Source of the DNA: Candidatus Nitrotoga sp. HW29 | GTDB lineage: Bacteria; Pseudomonadota; Gammaproteobacteria; Burkholderiales; Gallionellaceae | Length of the DNA: 64,000 nt | Reading direction: 5' to 3' | Assembly (NCBI RefSeq): GCF_924101635.2 | Contig: NZ_CAKMAA020000055.1 | Span: forward strand, 1 to 64,000 | Part shown: in pieces, positions 54,123-64,000 of the stretch | Numbering within the stretch: position 1 is the stretch's first letter | How the letters are laid out: each line of letters begins with the position of its first letter | The notes under the pieces: model-generated | Seen by the model: the letters and a program-made list of their open reading frames with translations, nothing else | What the model was told of the DNA's origin: nothing | Databases searched by the model: none | Program-made: the position numbers and the translations under genes

Positions 54123-54818
54123 TTATCCTGCCAAACTGGCCTGCTCAATGCGAATACCCACCCCCATGGTACTGGAGACAGAAATTTTCTTTAGATACAC
54201 ACCCTTGGCGGCAGCTGGCCTAGCCTTATTTAAGGCATCGATCAACGCCAATAAATTCTCACGTAACGCCTCTGGCTCAAACGAAGCTCGCCCAATGGTA
54301 CACTGGATAACACCATTTTTATCGGTGCGGTACTGCACTTGACCAGCCTTGGCATTCCTAACGGCACCCGCCACATCAACGGAAACAGTACCCACTTTAG
54401 GATTAGGCATCAAACCACGGGGGCCCAGAATTTGGCCTAATTGACCAACAATACGCATAGCATCAGGAGAAGCTATTACCACATCAAAATCCATATTGCC
54501 GGCCTTGATACTTTCCGCCAAATCCTCGAAACCCACTACATCCGCACCAGCCAATTTGGCTTCCTCAGCCTTGGCACCTTGAGCGAACACAGCAATGCGC
54601 ACAGTTTTGCCAGTTCCTTTAGGCAACACCACCGCGCCTCGCACTAATTGATCAGATTTGCGTGCATCTATACCCAAATTGATTGCAATATCGATAGATT
54701 CGTCGAACTTGGCTTTAGCAGTTTCTTTTGCCAAACTTAACGCCTCATTCATAGCGTACAGCTTATTACGATCAACTTTAGCAACTAATGCCTTATAGCG
54801 CTTAGAAATATGTGCCAT
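54123..54818 (-). CDS. rplA: 50S ribosomal protein L1
   Basis: A 231-residue L1 of the mobile L1 stalk, which moves E-site tRNA and in many bacteria represses the L11 operon. [16 protein letters not shown] at the start, [14 protein letters not shown] and [18 protein letters not shown] near the end are diagnostic. The ATG lies one base after the rplK stop codon; a longer frame 22 codons upstream overlaps rplK and was rejected. Confidence 0.97.
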   Translation of the reverse strand: MAHISKRYKALVAKVDRNKLYAMNEALSLAKETAKAKFDESIDIAINLGIDARKSDQLVRGAVVLPKGTGKTVRIAVFAQGAKAEEAKLAGADVVGFEDLAESIKAGNMDFDVVIASPDAMRIVGQLGQILGPRGLMPNPKVGTVSVDVAGAVRNAKAGQVQYRTDKNGVIQCTIGRASFEPEALRENLLALIDALNKARPAAAKGVYLKKISVSSTMGVGIRIEQASLAG

Positions 54819-54819
54819 G

Positions 54820-55251
54820 TTATACGCCCTCCACAACAATACCCATACTACGTGCACTACCGGCAATAGTACGCACCGCCGCATCCATATCGGTAGCAGT
54901 CAGATCGGGCATCTTGGTTGTTGCAATTTCTTCCGCCTGCTTACGAGTTAATTTACCAACTTTTTCTGTGAGTGGCTTGGGGCTACCCTTCTGCAAACCA
55001 GCTGCCTTCTTGATCAGAATGGTCGCAGGCGGAGTTTTCATAATAAAAGTAAAACTCTTGTCTGCAAAAGCTGTAATTACCACCGGAATTGGCAAACCCG
55101 GTTCCACACCCTGAGTCTGCGCATTAAAAGCTTTACAGAATTCCATGATATTTAATCCACGCTGACCCAGCGCTGGGCCGATAGGTGGACTAGGATTTGC
55201 CTTGCCAGCAGGGACTTGCAACTTGATAAAACCTATAATTTTCTTTGCCAC
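54820..55251 (-). CDS. rplK: 50S ribosomal protein L11
   Basis: A 143-residue protein of the GTPase-associated centre that is also needed to activate Rel[29 protein letters not shown] at the N-terminus (in outline; the proline-rich switch) and [10 protein letters not shown] at the end are diagnostic. Confidence 0.98.
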   Translation of the reverse strand: MAKKIIGFIKLQVPAGKANPSPPIGPALGQRGLNIMEFCKAFNAQTQGVEPGLPIPVVITAFADKSFTFIMKTPPATILIKKAAGLQKGSPKPLTEKVGKLTRKQAEEIATTKMPDLTATDMDAAVRTIAGSARSMGIVVEGV

Positions 55252-55366
55252 AACACTCTCCTTATGGGTTCAAACGAACGCCATTGCGCTCTCCCCAATT
55301 AACACAGAAAGAAGAAGAGCGCCCATTATCGGCTTTCTCTTCTCCACCCATCCTGAACCCTATACC

Positions 55367-55900
55367 CTAAACTTTCTCGACTTGACCGAAATCCAGCTCC
55401 ACAGGTGTAGAGCGACCAAAAATGGTCACCGCCACCCGCAGCTTATTCTTATCATAATTGACGTTTTCCACAATACCATGGAAATCAGTGAATGGACCAT
55501 CCTTGACACGTACCGCCTCACCCACTTCAAATAACACTTTGGGCCTCGGCTTTTCCACGCCAGTCTGCATCTGATGCATTATATTCTGCACTTCTTTTTC
55601 GCTAATGGGCGTTGGCTTCATTGCCGAACCACCCAAAAATCCAGTAACCTTGGGTGTGCTTTTAACGAGATGCCAACTTTCGTCAGTCATTTCCATCTCA
55701 ACCAACACATAACCTGGAAAAAACTTACGCTCACTGATACTTTTCTGACCCAGCTTCAGCTCCACAACCTCTTCCACCGGCACCAAAACTTGACCAAATT
55801 GATCCTCCAAACCGGCACGTTGAATACGCTCCGGCAATGCGCGCTGCACGAATTTCTCAAACTGAGAGTACGTATGAACCACATACCAACGCTTGGACAT
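55367..55900 (-). CDS. nusG: Transcription termination/antitermination factor NusG
   Basis: A 177-residue elongation factor. The NGN domain ([37 protein letters not shown]) binds beta', and the KOW domain ([21 protein letters not shown]) binds Rho or S10. Its ATG overlaps the secE stop codon by one base. Confidence 0.98.
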   Translation of the reverse strand: MSKRWYVVHTYSQFEKFVQRALPERIQRAGLEDQFGQVLVPVEEVVELKLGQKSISERKFFPGYVLVEMEMTDESWHLVKSTPKVTGFLGGSAMKPTPISEKEVQNIMHQMQTGVEKPRPKVLFEVGEAVRVKDGPFTDFHGIVENVNYDKNKLRVAVTIFGRSTPVELDFGQVEKV

Positions 55901-56244
55901 TATTCACGCCCCATTAATTTATTAACCAACAGCAACAAACTAGTATCAACCGCCCACAAAAATAGCGCCATTACAATCGCAAAAAGGAGCACCACCCCTG
56001 TAGTCTGCACCGTTTCCTTGCGTGACGGCCATACCACACGCTTGGCCTCCGCCACAGATTCCACCCCAAACGTGAATAAACGCTTACCCGGCTCAGTCGT
56101 CCAAACCACAGCAGCAGCCAATACAAACCCAAACAATATTGCCGCAAGCTTGACCACCGCAGCGCTTTCATGCAAGGCATAAAACCCCGCAACGCCTGCT
56201 ACAACGAACATGAATGCGACAACCAATTTAATTTTATCCGCCAT
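55900..56244 (-). CDS. secE: Preprotein translocase subunit SecE
   Basis: A 114-residue membrane protein with three predicted helices. The conserved cytoplasmic segment [24 protein letters not shown], just before the third helix, clamps SecY. Start MADKIKLVV was chosen because the longer frame runs into tRNA-Trp. Encoded directly after that tRNA. Confidence 0.96.
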   Translation of the reverse strand: MADKIKLVVAFMFVVAGVAGFYALHESAAVVKLAAILFGFVLAAAVVWTTEPGKRLFTFGVESVAEAKRVVWPSRKETVQTTGVVLLFAIVMALFLWAVDTSLLLLVNKLMGRE

Positions 56245-56277
56245 GCGCAATCTGTCCGTCTTTTCTGATGATTTAAC

Positions 56278-56353
56278 TGGCAGGCCAGGAGGGTCTCGAA
56301 CCCCCAACCCTCGGTTTTGGAGACCGATACTCTACCAATTGAGCTACTGGCCT
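56278..56353 (-). tRNA. tRNA-Trp (CCA)
   Basis: A 76-base cloverleaf. AGGCCAG pairs with CTGGCCT, the anticodon loop reads CTCCAAA with anticodon CCA, the T-loop is GTTCGAG and the CCA end is encoded. It lies between tuf copy 2 and secE and is probably co-transcribed with both. Confidence 0.96.
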
Positions 56354-56418
56354 AATTTTTTAAACAGAAAGCAAATCAACAAGGCAAAGTCCGCCACCTG
56401 AAGCCTTCCTTACCAAGA

Positions 56419-57609
56419 CTACTCGATCACCTTGGCCACCACACCGGCACCGACGGTGCGACCGCCTTCACGTATCGCAAAACGCAGACCCTCTTCCATC
56501 GCGATCGGGGCTATCAAGCTCACCGTCACCGACACATTGTCTCCCGGCATCACCATTTCAGTGCCAGCCGGCAGTTCAACTGCGCCCGTCACATCGGTAG
56601 TTCTAAAATAGAATTGCGGACGATAACCCTGGAAAAACGGGGTGTGACGACCCCCCTCATCTTTACTAAGAACGTAAATTTCAGCCGTAAACTTGGTATG
56701 CGGGGTGATAGAACCCGGTTTAGCCAGAACTTGGCCACGCTCAACTTCTTCACGTTTGGTGCCACGCAACAGGATTCCAACGTTATCACCAGCCTGACCT
56801 TGATCAAGTAGCTTACGGAACATTTCCACGCCGGTGCAGATGGTTTTAATTGTGGGCTTGAGGCCGACAATTTCAATTTCCTCGCCTACCTTGATGACAC
56901 CACGTTCCACCCGGCCCGTTACCACAGTACCGCGACCAGAAATGGAGAAAACATCTTCAACGGGCATCAGGAAGGTGCCGTCCATGACGCGCATAGGTTG
57001 CGGTATATAGGCATCCAGTGCTTCGGCCAGACGATAAATGGAAGGCTCGCCAATTTCGGACTGATCACCTTGCAAAGCCTTAAGTGCACTCCCAACAATG
57101 ATCGGCGTATCGTCACCTGGAAAGTCGTATTTGGTAAGAAGTTCGCGCACTTCCATTTCAACCAACTCAAGCAGCTCAGGGTCATCCACCATGTCAGCCT
57201 TATTCATGTAGACGATGATGTAGGGCACACCCACTTGACGCGCCAACAGGATATGCTCCCGCGTTTGCGGCATAGGACCATCGGCGGCAGATACTACCAA
57301 GATAGCGCCATCCATCTGTGCAGCACCCGTAATCATGTTTTTAATGTAATCCGCATGACCCGGGCAGTCTACGTGGGCGTAATGCCGACCAGACGTCTCA
57401 TACTCTACGTGAGCGGTGTTTATGGTAATGCCGCGCGCCTTCTCTTCCGGCGCCGCGTCAATCTGGTCATAGGCTTTAGCCTCACCGCCAAATTTCTTGG
57501 ACAGCACTGTCGTAATCGCCGCAGTCAGGGTGGTCTTGCCATGATCAACGTGACCAATCGTGCCTACATTGATGTGCGGCTTGCTACGCTCAAATTTACT
57601 CTTTGCCAT
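56419..57609 (-). CDS. tuf: Elongation factor Tu (copy 2, tRNA-tuf operon)
   Basis: A 396-residue EF-Tu with a protein sequence identical to copy 1. The nucleotide match runs from just inside the stop codon to five bases before the ATG. It sits downstream of the Tyr, Gly and Thr tRNA genes and before tRNA-Trp and secE, as in other proteobacterial tufB units, so EF-Tu and its tRNA ligands are made together. Confidence 0.98.
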   Translation of the reverse strand: MAKSKFERSKPHINVGTIGHVDHGKTTLTAAITTVLSKKFGGEAKAYDQIDAAPEEKARGITINTAHVEYETSGRHYAHVDCPGHADYIKNMITGAAQMDGAILVVSAADGPMPQTREHILLARQVGVPYIIVYMNKADMVDDPELLELVEMEVRELLTKYDFPGDDTPIIVGSALKALQGDQSEIGEPSIYRLAEALDAYIPQPMRVMDGTFLMPVEDVFSISGRGTVVTGRVERGVIKVGEEIEIVGLKPTIKTICTGVEMFRKLLDQGQAGDNVGILLRGTKREEVERGQVLAKPGSITPHTKFTAEIYVLSKDEGGRHTPFFQGYRPQFYFRTTDVTGAVELPAGTEMVMPGDNVSVTVSLIAPIAMEEGLRFAIREGGRTVGAGVVAKVIE

Positions 57610-57659
57610 GATTTTTCCTCATCAACACCGAATTAACAAAAGAATCTCAACAAACCTAT

Positions 57660-57734
57660 TGGTGCCCATGGCGGGAATCGGACCCGCGACCTCTCCCTTA
57701 CCAAGGGAGTGCTCTGCCACTGAGCCACATGGGC
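57660..57734 (-). tRNA. tRNA-Thr (GGT)
   Basis: A 75-base cloverleaf. GCCCATG pairs with CATGGGC, the anticodon stem-loop is CTCCCTTGGTAAGGGAG with anticodon GGT, and CCA is encoded. It lies 50 bases before tuf copy 2. Confidence 0.96.
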
Positions 57735-57744
57735 TAACTTAAAC

Positions 57745-57818
57745 TGGAGCGGGTGAAGGGAATCGAACCCTCGTCGTAAGTTTGGAAAACTTCTGCTCTA
57801 CCATTGAGCTACACCCGC
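57745..57818 (-). tRNA. tRNA-Gly (TCC)
   Basis: A 74-base cloverleaf. GCGGGTG pairs with CACCCGC, the anticodon loop is TTCCAAA with anticodon TCC, and CCA is encoded. It is ten bases from tRNA-Thr. Confidence 0.96.
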
Positions 57819-57919
57819 ACGCTTGCCTCCAAAATGACATGCAGCCAAGCAATAACCGCACCATACCAGCCTAGTAAAATCAACTGCCAAGCCTTAGAAT
57901 GATCTTTGCAATAAAATTT

Positions 57920-58004
57920 TGGTGGAGGGAGAAGGATTCGAACCTTCGAAGGCAGAGCCGTCAGATTTACAGTCTGATCCCTTTAACCGCTCGGGAATCC
58001 CTCC
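57920..58004 (-). tRNA. tRNA-Tyr (GTA)
   Basis: An 85-base class II tRNA with a long variable arm. GGAGGGA pairs with TCCCTCC, the anticodon loop is CTGTAAA with anticodon GTA, and CCA is encoded. It is the first gene of the tRNA-tuf unit. Confidence 0.96.
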
Positions 58005-58018
58005 AAACTGAACCCATG

Positions 58019-58047
58019 ATTATCCATATTATTACCCTCTTTGTCAA
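58019..58047 (-). promoter_or_regulatory. Promoter of the tRNA-tuf operon
   Basis: Minus strand TTGACA (58042-58047), 17 bases, GATAAT (58019-58024), with initiation a few bases before tRNA-Tyr. A near-consensus stable-RNA type promoter. A GC-rich discriminator is not obvious. Confidence 0.85.
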
Positions 58048-58462
58048 AGGTACGTAACAGGTTACCGCAAACACCCATCATCTTATTAGCGGTCTGATAA
58101 AATTACATCATTGAAAATAATCCAAAGCGGAAATATTATCGATGCGAAAATTTATAGATAATCCAACCAATGTCTCTATTCGACTACTAACAACTGAAGC
58201 GATTACCGATAGCTAAACTTCTGTGAGCAACCCTATCAATGGCTCATTGAAATTATTTAACAATTGCAAAATCTGCGAGTTGAACAACGAGCTATTTCAT
58301 AAATATCACTGTGCAAAAGTATTGGGTAATACTTAAAAAAAGCGATTCTGTTTCCGTTGCCGGCTATAAAAGGTCTTACTTGTACTTGACAATCTCCCGT
58401 ATTGCCCGCGTTCGGAAATAATCGCACCCATGATGAACTAACTCATTTTATGTAACACGCAC
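58048..58462. other. Intergenic region between divergent units
   Basis: About 415 bases between the tRNA-tuf promoter and the antiporter gene. Only very short open frames are seen. A TTGACA hexamer on the plus strand at about 58386-58391 has no well-spaced -10 box. Nothing else could be supported. Confidence 0.5.
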
Positions 58463-60433
58463 ATGACCAATTCGCTACAACTCGTTCTAATTTTACTTAC
58501 TGTTGCTGTAGGTGTGGTGGTGGCATGCCGTGTATTACATTTACCTGTAATACTAGGTTATTTGACCGTGGGCATTCTGATCGGTCCGCATGCACTGGGT
58601 TGGATACCTGATACACCGGACACTCATCATCTGGCAGAGTTTGGCTTGGTATTTCTGATGTTCAGCATTGGCCTTGAATTCAGTCTGGCGCGTCTCCACA
58701 AAATGAAACGGACGGTATTCGGCTTGGGTGGCGCGCAGGTGGTGGTAACTCTTTTATTGATTATGACAGCTGGATGGCTGGCAGGATTCGATTGGCGTGC
58801 AAGTTTAGCTATGGGCTGTATTCTCGCCATGTCTTCCACTGCTATTGTAAGCAAGATGTTAGTCGAACGCGCCGCGATGAGTGCACCACACGGCCAGCAA
58901 ATAATCGGCGTATTGCTATTTCAGGATTTAGCCGTAGTGCCGCTGCTCATCATCATTCCGGCATTGGCAAGCCCGCCTGGCGATTTGCCATTCACCCTCT
59001 CCCTTGCACTGATTAAAGCCACATTAGTTTTGGCTGTGCTATTGCTATTCGGTCAGCGCATTATGCGATCTTGGTTTCATGTCGTGGCACGACAAAAATC
59101 TTCCGAACTATTCATGCTCAACGTACTTTTTATCACGTTGGGCCTTGCCTATTTCACTGAATTAGTTGGGCTATCGATGGCACTGGGCGCATTTATGGCT
59201 GGCGTCTTGATTGCAGAAACTGAATACCGCTATCAGGTTGAAGATGACATCAAACCGTTCCGAGATGTGCTTATGGGTCTGTTTTTCGTTACTGTAGGTA
59301 TGATGCTGGATCTCGGCGAAATGTTTGACAATATTGGCTGGGTACTTCTAATGCTGTTGTGCTTACTACTAATCAAATTCACTGTAGTGGCATTATTGGT
59401 ACGCAGATTTGCCGGTGATTGGGGAGTAGCGATTCGTAGTAGCTTGGGATTGGCGCAAGCTGGTGAATTTGGCTTCGTGCTATTAACCCTGGCAGGGGGG
59501 GTAAATCTGCTATCACCCGCAACAATACAAATTATTCTGGACACTATGCTCCTCTCCATGTTGGCCGCACCTTTTTTAATCCAGCATACCGAAGCAATTG
59601 TGCGACGCATTGCCCCCTCCGAATGGATGAACCGCGCCATGCAAATCCATCAAATTGCAGTACAAAGCATCTCCTCCGATGCAAACATCATTATTTGTGG
59701 CTACGGGCGGAGTGGGCAATCGCTTGCGCGTTTTATGAAGCAGGAAAATGTTCAATTTATCGTACTTGATCTCGACTCACACCGTGTGCATGAAGCCGCG
59801 GCAGCAGGTGAGAATGTGGTGTATGGTGATGCTGCCAAACGCGAAGTACTTTTGGCAGCCGGGTTAATGCGCGCTAAAACGTTGGTTGTCACCTACATCG
59901 ACACTCACTCCGCACTCAAAATTTTACACCTGGTTAATGAATTACGTCCCGACTTACCGGTGGTGGTTCGAAGTGCCGACGAGACACATATCGAGACACT
60001 CAAACAAGCTGGAGCAGCCGAAGTTGTAGCGGATGTGCTAGAAGGTAGCGTAATGCTGGCGTCGCAAGCACTACTGATGTCGGGCGTGCCGCTCAACCGC
60101 GTCGTCCGCCGCCTTCAGGAGAACCGGGCGCGCCGCTATAGCATGTTCAGCAGCTACTTTCGTACTGCTGCGAATATAGCAGGTGAATCCACGGAAAACT
60201 TACAGCCACGTTTCCATAGCGTATTGCTGGGAGAACGCGATTCTGCCGTGGGAAAAACACTTGATGAAATTAATTTGGCCGAATTGGATGTGGAAGTAAA
60301 TGCAGTACGTCGCCACAACATGCGTGGCAATCAACCTGCGGGCAATATGATCATGCAAGCCGGTGACGTACTAGTACTGCTCGGTCAACCAAGACCTCTG
60401 GCAGCCGCGAAAAAACACTTGCGTGAGGGATAA
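58463..60433 (+). CDS. KefB/KefC-type monovalent cation:proton antiporter
   Basis: A 656-residue CPA2-family inner-membrane protein. The first roughly 385 residues are a membrane domain of about twelve helices, with LHLPVILGYLTVGILIGPHALGW, FGLVFLMFSIGLEFS, LLFQDLAVVPLLII (antiporter Asp) and LAQAGEFGFVLLTLA. Then comes an RCK/TrkA-N domain (NIIICGYGRSGQSLARFM, with VLDLDSHRV and VYGDAAKREVL) and a TrkA-C domain ending near GDVLVLLGQPRPL. Whether it carries K+ or Na+ and whether glutathione gates it cannot be read from the sequence; no kefF/kefG partner is adjacent. Lone gene with a weak ribosome binding site. Confidence 0.9.
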   Translation: MTNSLQLVLILLTVAVGVVVACRVLHLPVILGYLTVGILIGPHALGWIPDTPDTHHLAEFGLVFLMFSIGLEFSLARLHKMKRTVFGLGGAQVVVTLLLIMTAGWLAGFDWRASLAMGCILAMSSTAIVSKMLVERAAMSAPHGQQIIGVLLFQDLAVVPLLIIIPALASPPGDLPFTLSLALIKATLVLAVLLLFGQRIMRSWFHVVARQKSSELFMLNVLFITLGLAYFTELVGLSMALGAFMAGVLIAETEYRYQVEDDIKPFRDVLMGLFFVTVGMMLDLGEMFDNIGWVLLMLLCLLLIKFTVVALLVRRFAGDWGVAIRSSLGLAQAGEFGFVLLTLAGGVNLLSPATIQIILDTMLLSMLAAPFLIQHTEAIVRRIAPSEWMNRAMQIHQIAVQSISSDANIIICGYGRSGQSLARFMKQENVQFIVLDLDSHRVHEAAAAGENVVYGDAAKREVLLAAGLMRAKTLVVTYIDTHSALKILHLVNELRPDLPVVVRSADETHIETLKQAGAAEVVADVLEGSVMLASQALLMSGVPLNRVVRRLQENRARRYSMFSSYFRTAANIAGESTENLQPRFHSVLLGERDSAVGKTLDEINLAELDVEVNAVRRHNMRGNQPAGNMIMQAGDVLVLLGQPRPLAAAKKHLREG

Positions 60434-60741
60434 TTAAACACTATTTCAACAAATGCCCTATAAAGCCGGGGTCGCCTTCCAAACTCCGATTCCAGTTTAA
60501 AAGGTCTATAAATTAATACGATAGGTCATTATTCATCGTTCATAATTGATCCACACGCCGCGTATATGGACCAATCAATCCCCTTTTTAGACTAAAATTC
60601 TGTTAAATTCATGTACTTCGCGTAGAATCACACCCCATTAAACAACGCTTTCTGTGAATATCCGCATAAAATGAGCGTAAACTGAGCGGATTTATTCGTT
60701 CCTACATTAAAGTCGGGCTAATCCGACTTTCAGGAAAATAC
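60434..60741. other. Intergenic region with a hairpin at the downstream RBS
   Basis: About 308 bases without a supported gene. At 60709-60730 a perfect eight-base stem (aaagtcgg/ccgacttt, six-base loop) ends two bases before the AGGA box of the next gene, where it could affect translation or mark processing. No T-run follows. Confidence 0.5.
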
Positions 60742-63030
60742 ATGAGCAAGAAGCCAAACGGGCCAGACCCGCTACGCACGAAAGCTGAAACGCAACTTGA
60801 CCGCGCACCCGAGGCGGATGAAACGCCGCGCCCTGCCAAGAAACTACTGCACGAACTGCAGGTGTGTCAGGTTGACCTGAAGATGCAGAATAAAGCATTA
60901 CTGCAAGCACAAATTGAACTGGAAGAATCCCGTGATCACTACATGGATCTTTATGATTTTGCTCCTGTCGGTTACCTTACTCTCACCCGCGAAGCCCTGA
61001 TCTCCGACGTTAATCTTACCGGTGCCACGCTACTCGGAATGGAACGTAGCCAGCTCATGCACCACCGTTTCGCACATTGGGTCGCCGCAGAAGACAACGA
61101 ACGCTGGAACCGCTTTTTCGTGAGCATGTTACAAAATGATGAGCGGCAGAGTTGTGAATTGGTACTCAAGCGGGGGCATAGCTCAATCTTCCATGCCCAA
61201 CTGGACTGCCTGCACATCAAGGCGGGCAACGACGGAAACTCGGTGCGTATTTCATTTACCGATATCAGCGAGCGCAAGCAAGCCCTGGAAGCGTTACGCA
61301 TCGCCGCCATTGCTTTCGAGTCGCATGAAGGCATCCTGGTAACCGACGCTTGCGGCGTTATCAGCTGTGTAAATCATGCCTTCACCCGTCTCACGGGTTA
61401 CAGTACGGAAGAAGCCGTAGGGCGAACGCCGGCAATACTTAGTTCCGGGCAGCATGGTAGGGATTTCTACCAACGCATGCGGACAACCCTGAATAAGCAA
61501 AAATATTGGCAGGGCGAGATGTGGAACAAGCGCAAAAATGGCAAAATCTACGCCGATTGGCTGACCATCTCTGCCATCACCGGGGATGATGGAAATATCA
61601 CGCATTACGTCGGAATATTTTCCGATATCACCAGCAACCCCGAATCATCAGCCGAGATCCACCGGTTGGCCTATTATGACTCACTCACCCACTTGCCCAA
61701 CCGCCGCATGCTGTTTGACCGCCTGAGACAGGCACTGGCTGCCAGCAGTCGCAGCAAGCATTATGGCGCTCTTCTGTTTTTGGATCTGGATAATTTCAAG
61801 ACGCTCAACGATACCTACGGCCACTCAATCGGCGACTTGCTGCTGATTGAAATCGCCCAACGTTTAACGGCTAACATACGCGAAGGCGATACGGAAGCCC
61901 GTTTGGGCGGCGATGAATTTGTATTGATGTTGGAAAACTTGAGTGAGAATACTCAGGAAGCGGTCATTCAGGCTGGTTTGATCGGCGAAAAAATACGACA
62001 TGCCGTTGCCTTACCTTATATCGTTCAGGGTCTCGAATTATGGTGTACCGCCAGTATCGGAGTCAGCCTATTTTATGGCCATGAAACTTCGGTCGATGAG
62101 CTGCTCAAACACTCCGACTTTGCGATGTACCATGCCAAAAATGAAGGACGCAACGGGATTCGATTCTTTGACCCTGAAATGCAGGCCACATTGGTCGAAC
62201 GGAGCGCACTTGAAAGCGATCTACGCCATGCACTGGGACGAGGGCAACTACGCCTCTACTACCAGATACAGGTCAACAATGAACGCCATGCTATCGGTGC
62301 CGAGGCATTGCTTCGCTGGGTGCATCCCGAACGCGGTCTGATTTTTCCCGAACAATTCATTCCGCTAGCCGAAAAAATCGGCCTGATCGTACCGATTGGT
62401 GTGTGGGTGCTGCAAACAGCGTGTGCTCAGATCAGGGATTGGTCTACCAATCCGGCCACCCGTGACTTGCAACTCGCTCTTAATGCCAGTGCGCTCGAGT
62501 TGCGCCAGCCGAATTTCGTTGAACAGGTGCGACAAGCCATCTCTATAACCGGTATCAACCCGGCCCTTCTGAAAATCGAACTGACCGAGAGCTTGCTTGT
62601 CGACAATGTCAGCGATACCGTCGCGAAGATGAATGCGCTCAAAGCACTCGGCATCAGTTTTTCAATGGATGACTTCGGTACCGCTTATTCTTCACTCGCT
62701 TATCTAAAGCAGCTACCACTGGATCAATTAAAGATTGATCAATCCTTCATCCGTGACCTAGGCGACAATCCCAGCAATGCAGCGCTTGTGCAAGCCATCA
62801 TCCTGATGGGGCGAACTTTTGGTTTGGACGTTATTGCCGAAGGAGTGGAAGCCGAAGCGCAAATGGAATTTCTAAATTTAAATGGCTGCGATGCCTATCA
62901 GGGATACCTGTTCAGCCGCCCGCTGCCGCTAAAAGAGTTCGAAGCATTTGTTAAGCAGGTTGATACACCTAAAGTGACCACCACCTTGAATCCAGGCCGT
63001 GTACAACACAGCTACGCTCAACCCAGTTGA
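60742..63030 (+). CDS. PAS-GGDEF-EAL cyclic-di-GMP signalling protein
   Basis: A 762-residue cytoplasmic-looking protein with no membrane helix. An N-terminal coiled region (about 30-65) precedes a PAS domain (about 66-180), a second PAS with PAC (about 185-300: TGYSTEEAVGRTPAILSSGQH, WQGEMWNKRKNGK), a GGDEF domain (RLGGDEF, 389-393) and an EAL domain (EALLRW from 521). Residues needed for phosphodiesterase activity look present: Glu in EAL, ELTES, DDFGTAYSS, LKIDQSFI, AEGVE and GYLFSRP. The canonical GGDEF suggests cyclase activity or GTP-binding regulation. The signal sensed is unknown. ATG with AGGA upstream. Confidence 0.94.
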   Translation: MSKKPNGPDPLRTKAETQLDRAPEADETPRPAKKLLHELQVCQVDLKMQNKALLQAQIELEESRDHYMDLYDFAPVGYLTLTREALISDVNLTGATLLGMERSQLMHHRFAHWVAAEDNERWNRFFVSMLQNDERQSCELVLKRGHSSIFHAQLDCLHIKAGNDGNSVRISFTDISERKQALEALRIAAIAFESHEGILVTDACGVISCVNHAFTRLTGYSTEEAVGRTPAILSSGQHGRDFYQRMRTTLNKQKYWQGEMWNKRKNGKIYADWLTISAITGDDGNITHYVGIFSDITSNPESSAEIHRLAYYDSLTHLPNRRMLFDRLRQALAASSRSKHYGALLFLDLDNFKTLNDTYGHSIGDLLLIEIAQRLTANIREGDTEARLGGDEFVLMLENLSENTQEAVIQAGLIGEKIRHAVALPYIVQGLELWCTASIGVSLFYGHETSVDELLKHSDFAMYHAKNEGRNGIRFFDPEMQATLVERSALESDLRHALGRGQLRLYYQIQVNNERHAIGAEALLRWVHPERGLIFPEQFIPLAEKIGLIVPIGVWVLQTACAQIRDWSTNPATRDLQLALNASALELRQPNFVEQVRQAISITGINPALLKIELTESLLVDNVSDTVAKMNALKALGISFSMDDFGTAYSSLAYLKQLPLDQLKIDQSFIRDLGDNPSNAALVQAIILMGRTFGLDVIAEGVEAEAQMEFLNLNGCDAYQGYLFSRPLPLKEFEAFVKQVDTPKVTTTLNPGRVQHSYAQPS

Positions 63031-63227
63031 AGTGAATCAATAGGCAACCCGAGCATTTTTTCATATCCTATGAAAGAAATACCCGTTTACAACTTTAATT
63101 GTATGAAATAAGCCACGATAGCTATGCCTCCGTTTCACATGTCCATCAGAACGACTGTCAGCATAATCCGTCAGCCTTCAAAAAGATTTTGTTAGCCTTA
63201 CTACAACAATCCGTTTTATTTTAATGT

Positions 63228-63989
63228 ATGTTAAAAAAACTCCCGCCCTCTATCACTGCATTACTGCTGCAATCAGCGGCGGTAATGCTCATGTTGCTGG
63301 CGGTAAAGGCTACGGGGAGGTACGACTCACCGCTATTATTTGCTTTGCTTTGCGGTCTGCTCGCCGCCACGTTCAGTTTCTTAGCCGGACTTGCCAAGTG
63401 GTGGCTAGCCATCCAGTTAATATTCGCACCAGCCTTGGTACTGATGCTCGCATTTAAATTGCCACCGATTCTTTTTCTCGGCGCATTTTTGGTATTACTG
63501 CTTGTGTATTGGAGCACTTTTCGCACACAAGTCCCGCTGTATTTATCCAGTAATAAAGTGTGGCATGCCTTGGAACAATTGCTGCCTATTGAAAAAACTG
63601 ATTCGAGTTTCACCTTCGTTGATTTGGGTTCCGGTTTAGGTGGCGTATTAACACATCTTGCCAGCGTTCGCTCGGACGGACGATACACTGGCGTGGAGGC
63701 AGCACCTTTACCATTTTTCTGGAGTTGGTTACGTATCAAGCTAAGTGGCCACCTCAACTGCCGGGTACAATGGGGGAATTTATGGGACTGCGATTTGTCA
63801 CTATACGACGTGGTATTTGCCTACCTGTCACCGGTACCAATGGAACAACTCTGGCACAAAGCACATGCCGAAATGCGTCCCGGTACAATGTTTATCAGCA
63901 GTACCTTTACCATACCTGATCAAGCACACCATGAAACCGTGCAGGTGAATGATCTGCATCATTCCACTCTATTTATCTGGCATATGTAA
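63228..63989 (+). CDS. Membrane-anchored class I SAM methyltransferase-like protein
   Basis: A 253-residue protein. The N-terminal 95 residues hold three to four hydrophobic helices (about 10-26, 34-52, 58-75, 80-95). The soluble part begins near VPLYLSSNKVWHALEQLLP and has a Rossmann methyltransferase motif I, FVDLGSGLGGVLTHLA (about 129-144), an acidic end of strand 2 (YTGVEAAPLPFFW) and motif-IV-like YDVVFAYLSPVPM. The overall pattern resembles small methyltransferase-fold proteins with N-terminal membrane segments; the substrate is unknown. It is a lone gene at the window edge with a complete frame and a weak ribosome binding site. Confidence 0.75.
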   Translation: MLKKLPPSITALLLQSAAVMLMLLAVKATGRYDSPLLFALLCGLLAATFSFLAGLAKWWLAIQLIFAPALVLMLAFKLPPILFLGAFLVLLLVYWSTFRTQVPLYLSSNKVWHALEQLLPIEKTDSSFTFVDLGSGLGGVLTHLASVRSDGRYTGVEAAPLPFFWSWLRIKLSGHLNCRVQWGNLWDCDLSLYDVVFAYLSPVPMEQLWHKAHAEMRPGTMFISSTFTIPDQAHHETVQVNDLHHSTLFIWHM

Positions 63990-64000
63990 TGGTCTGGGAA

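Overview
The window looks like a chromosomal segment of a betaproteobacterium, probably of the Nitrosomonadales/Gallionellaceae type. The grounds are the gene order tRNA-Tyr/Gly/Thr-tuf-tRNA-Trp-secE-nusG-rplKAJL-rpoBC-rpsLG-fusA-tuf-S10-spc-alpha on one strand, two identical tuf genes, the protein sequences of the ribosomal and RNA polymerase genes, a System I (ccm) cytochrome c maturation cluster, and moderate GC content. The genus call is inference; no rRNA gene is present.

Layout. Positions 1-2640 form an accessory edge with a DUF1566 protein, a BolA-family protein and a 5'-truncated IS5-family element. Positions 2688-4838 hold groES-groEL with a sigma-32-like promoter overlapping a perfect CIRCE operator, followed by a terminator and tRNA-Phe. 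A small internally deleted IS element with intact 19-bp ends (5244-5712) abuts the end of ccmABCDE on the minus strand; ccmFGHI are not here. From 8955 to 17326, all on the minus strand, come mltG-pabC-fabF-acpP, pssA, psd and ilvBHC. A plus-strand sigma factor/DUF3619/DUF3106 unit (17616-18987) converges on ssb-MFS across a 34-bp perfect palindrome; uvrA is divergent from the MFS gene. Then come an unrecognised secreted protein (24251-25201) and a decayed IS30-family copy.

From 25976 to 58004 the minus strand is an unbroken translation/transcription supercluster of about 32 kb: tRNAs, tuf, secE/nusG, L11-L1, L10-L12, rpoBC, str, S10, spc, secY and alpha genes. Convincing promoters can be read for the tRNA-tuf unit, the str operon (its -35 box contains the rpoC stop codon) and the spc operon (between rpsQ and rplN). 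An attenuator-like hairpin lies between rplL and rpoB, an L10-leader region before rplJ, and an intrinsic terminator after rplQ. The two tuf copies share a 1195-bp tract that appears identical and ends at the genes' edges.

The right edge (58463-63989, plus strand) has a KefB/C-type cation:proton antiporter, a PAS-GGDEF-EAL cyclic-di-GMP protein and a membrane-anchored methyltransferase-like protein. No CRISPR array, prophage or defence island was seen. The best candidates for something undescribed are the secreted protein at 24251-25201 and the DNA/RNA structures listed under findings; most of the window is core genome.
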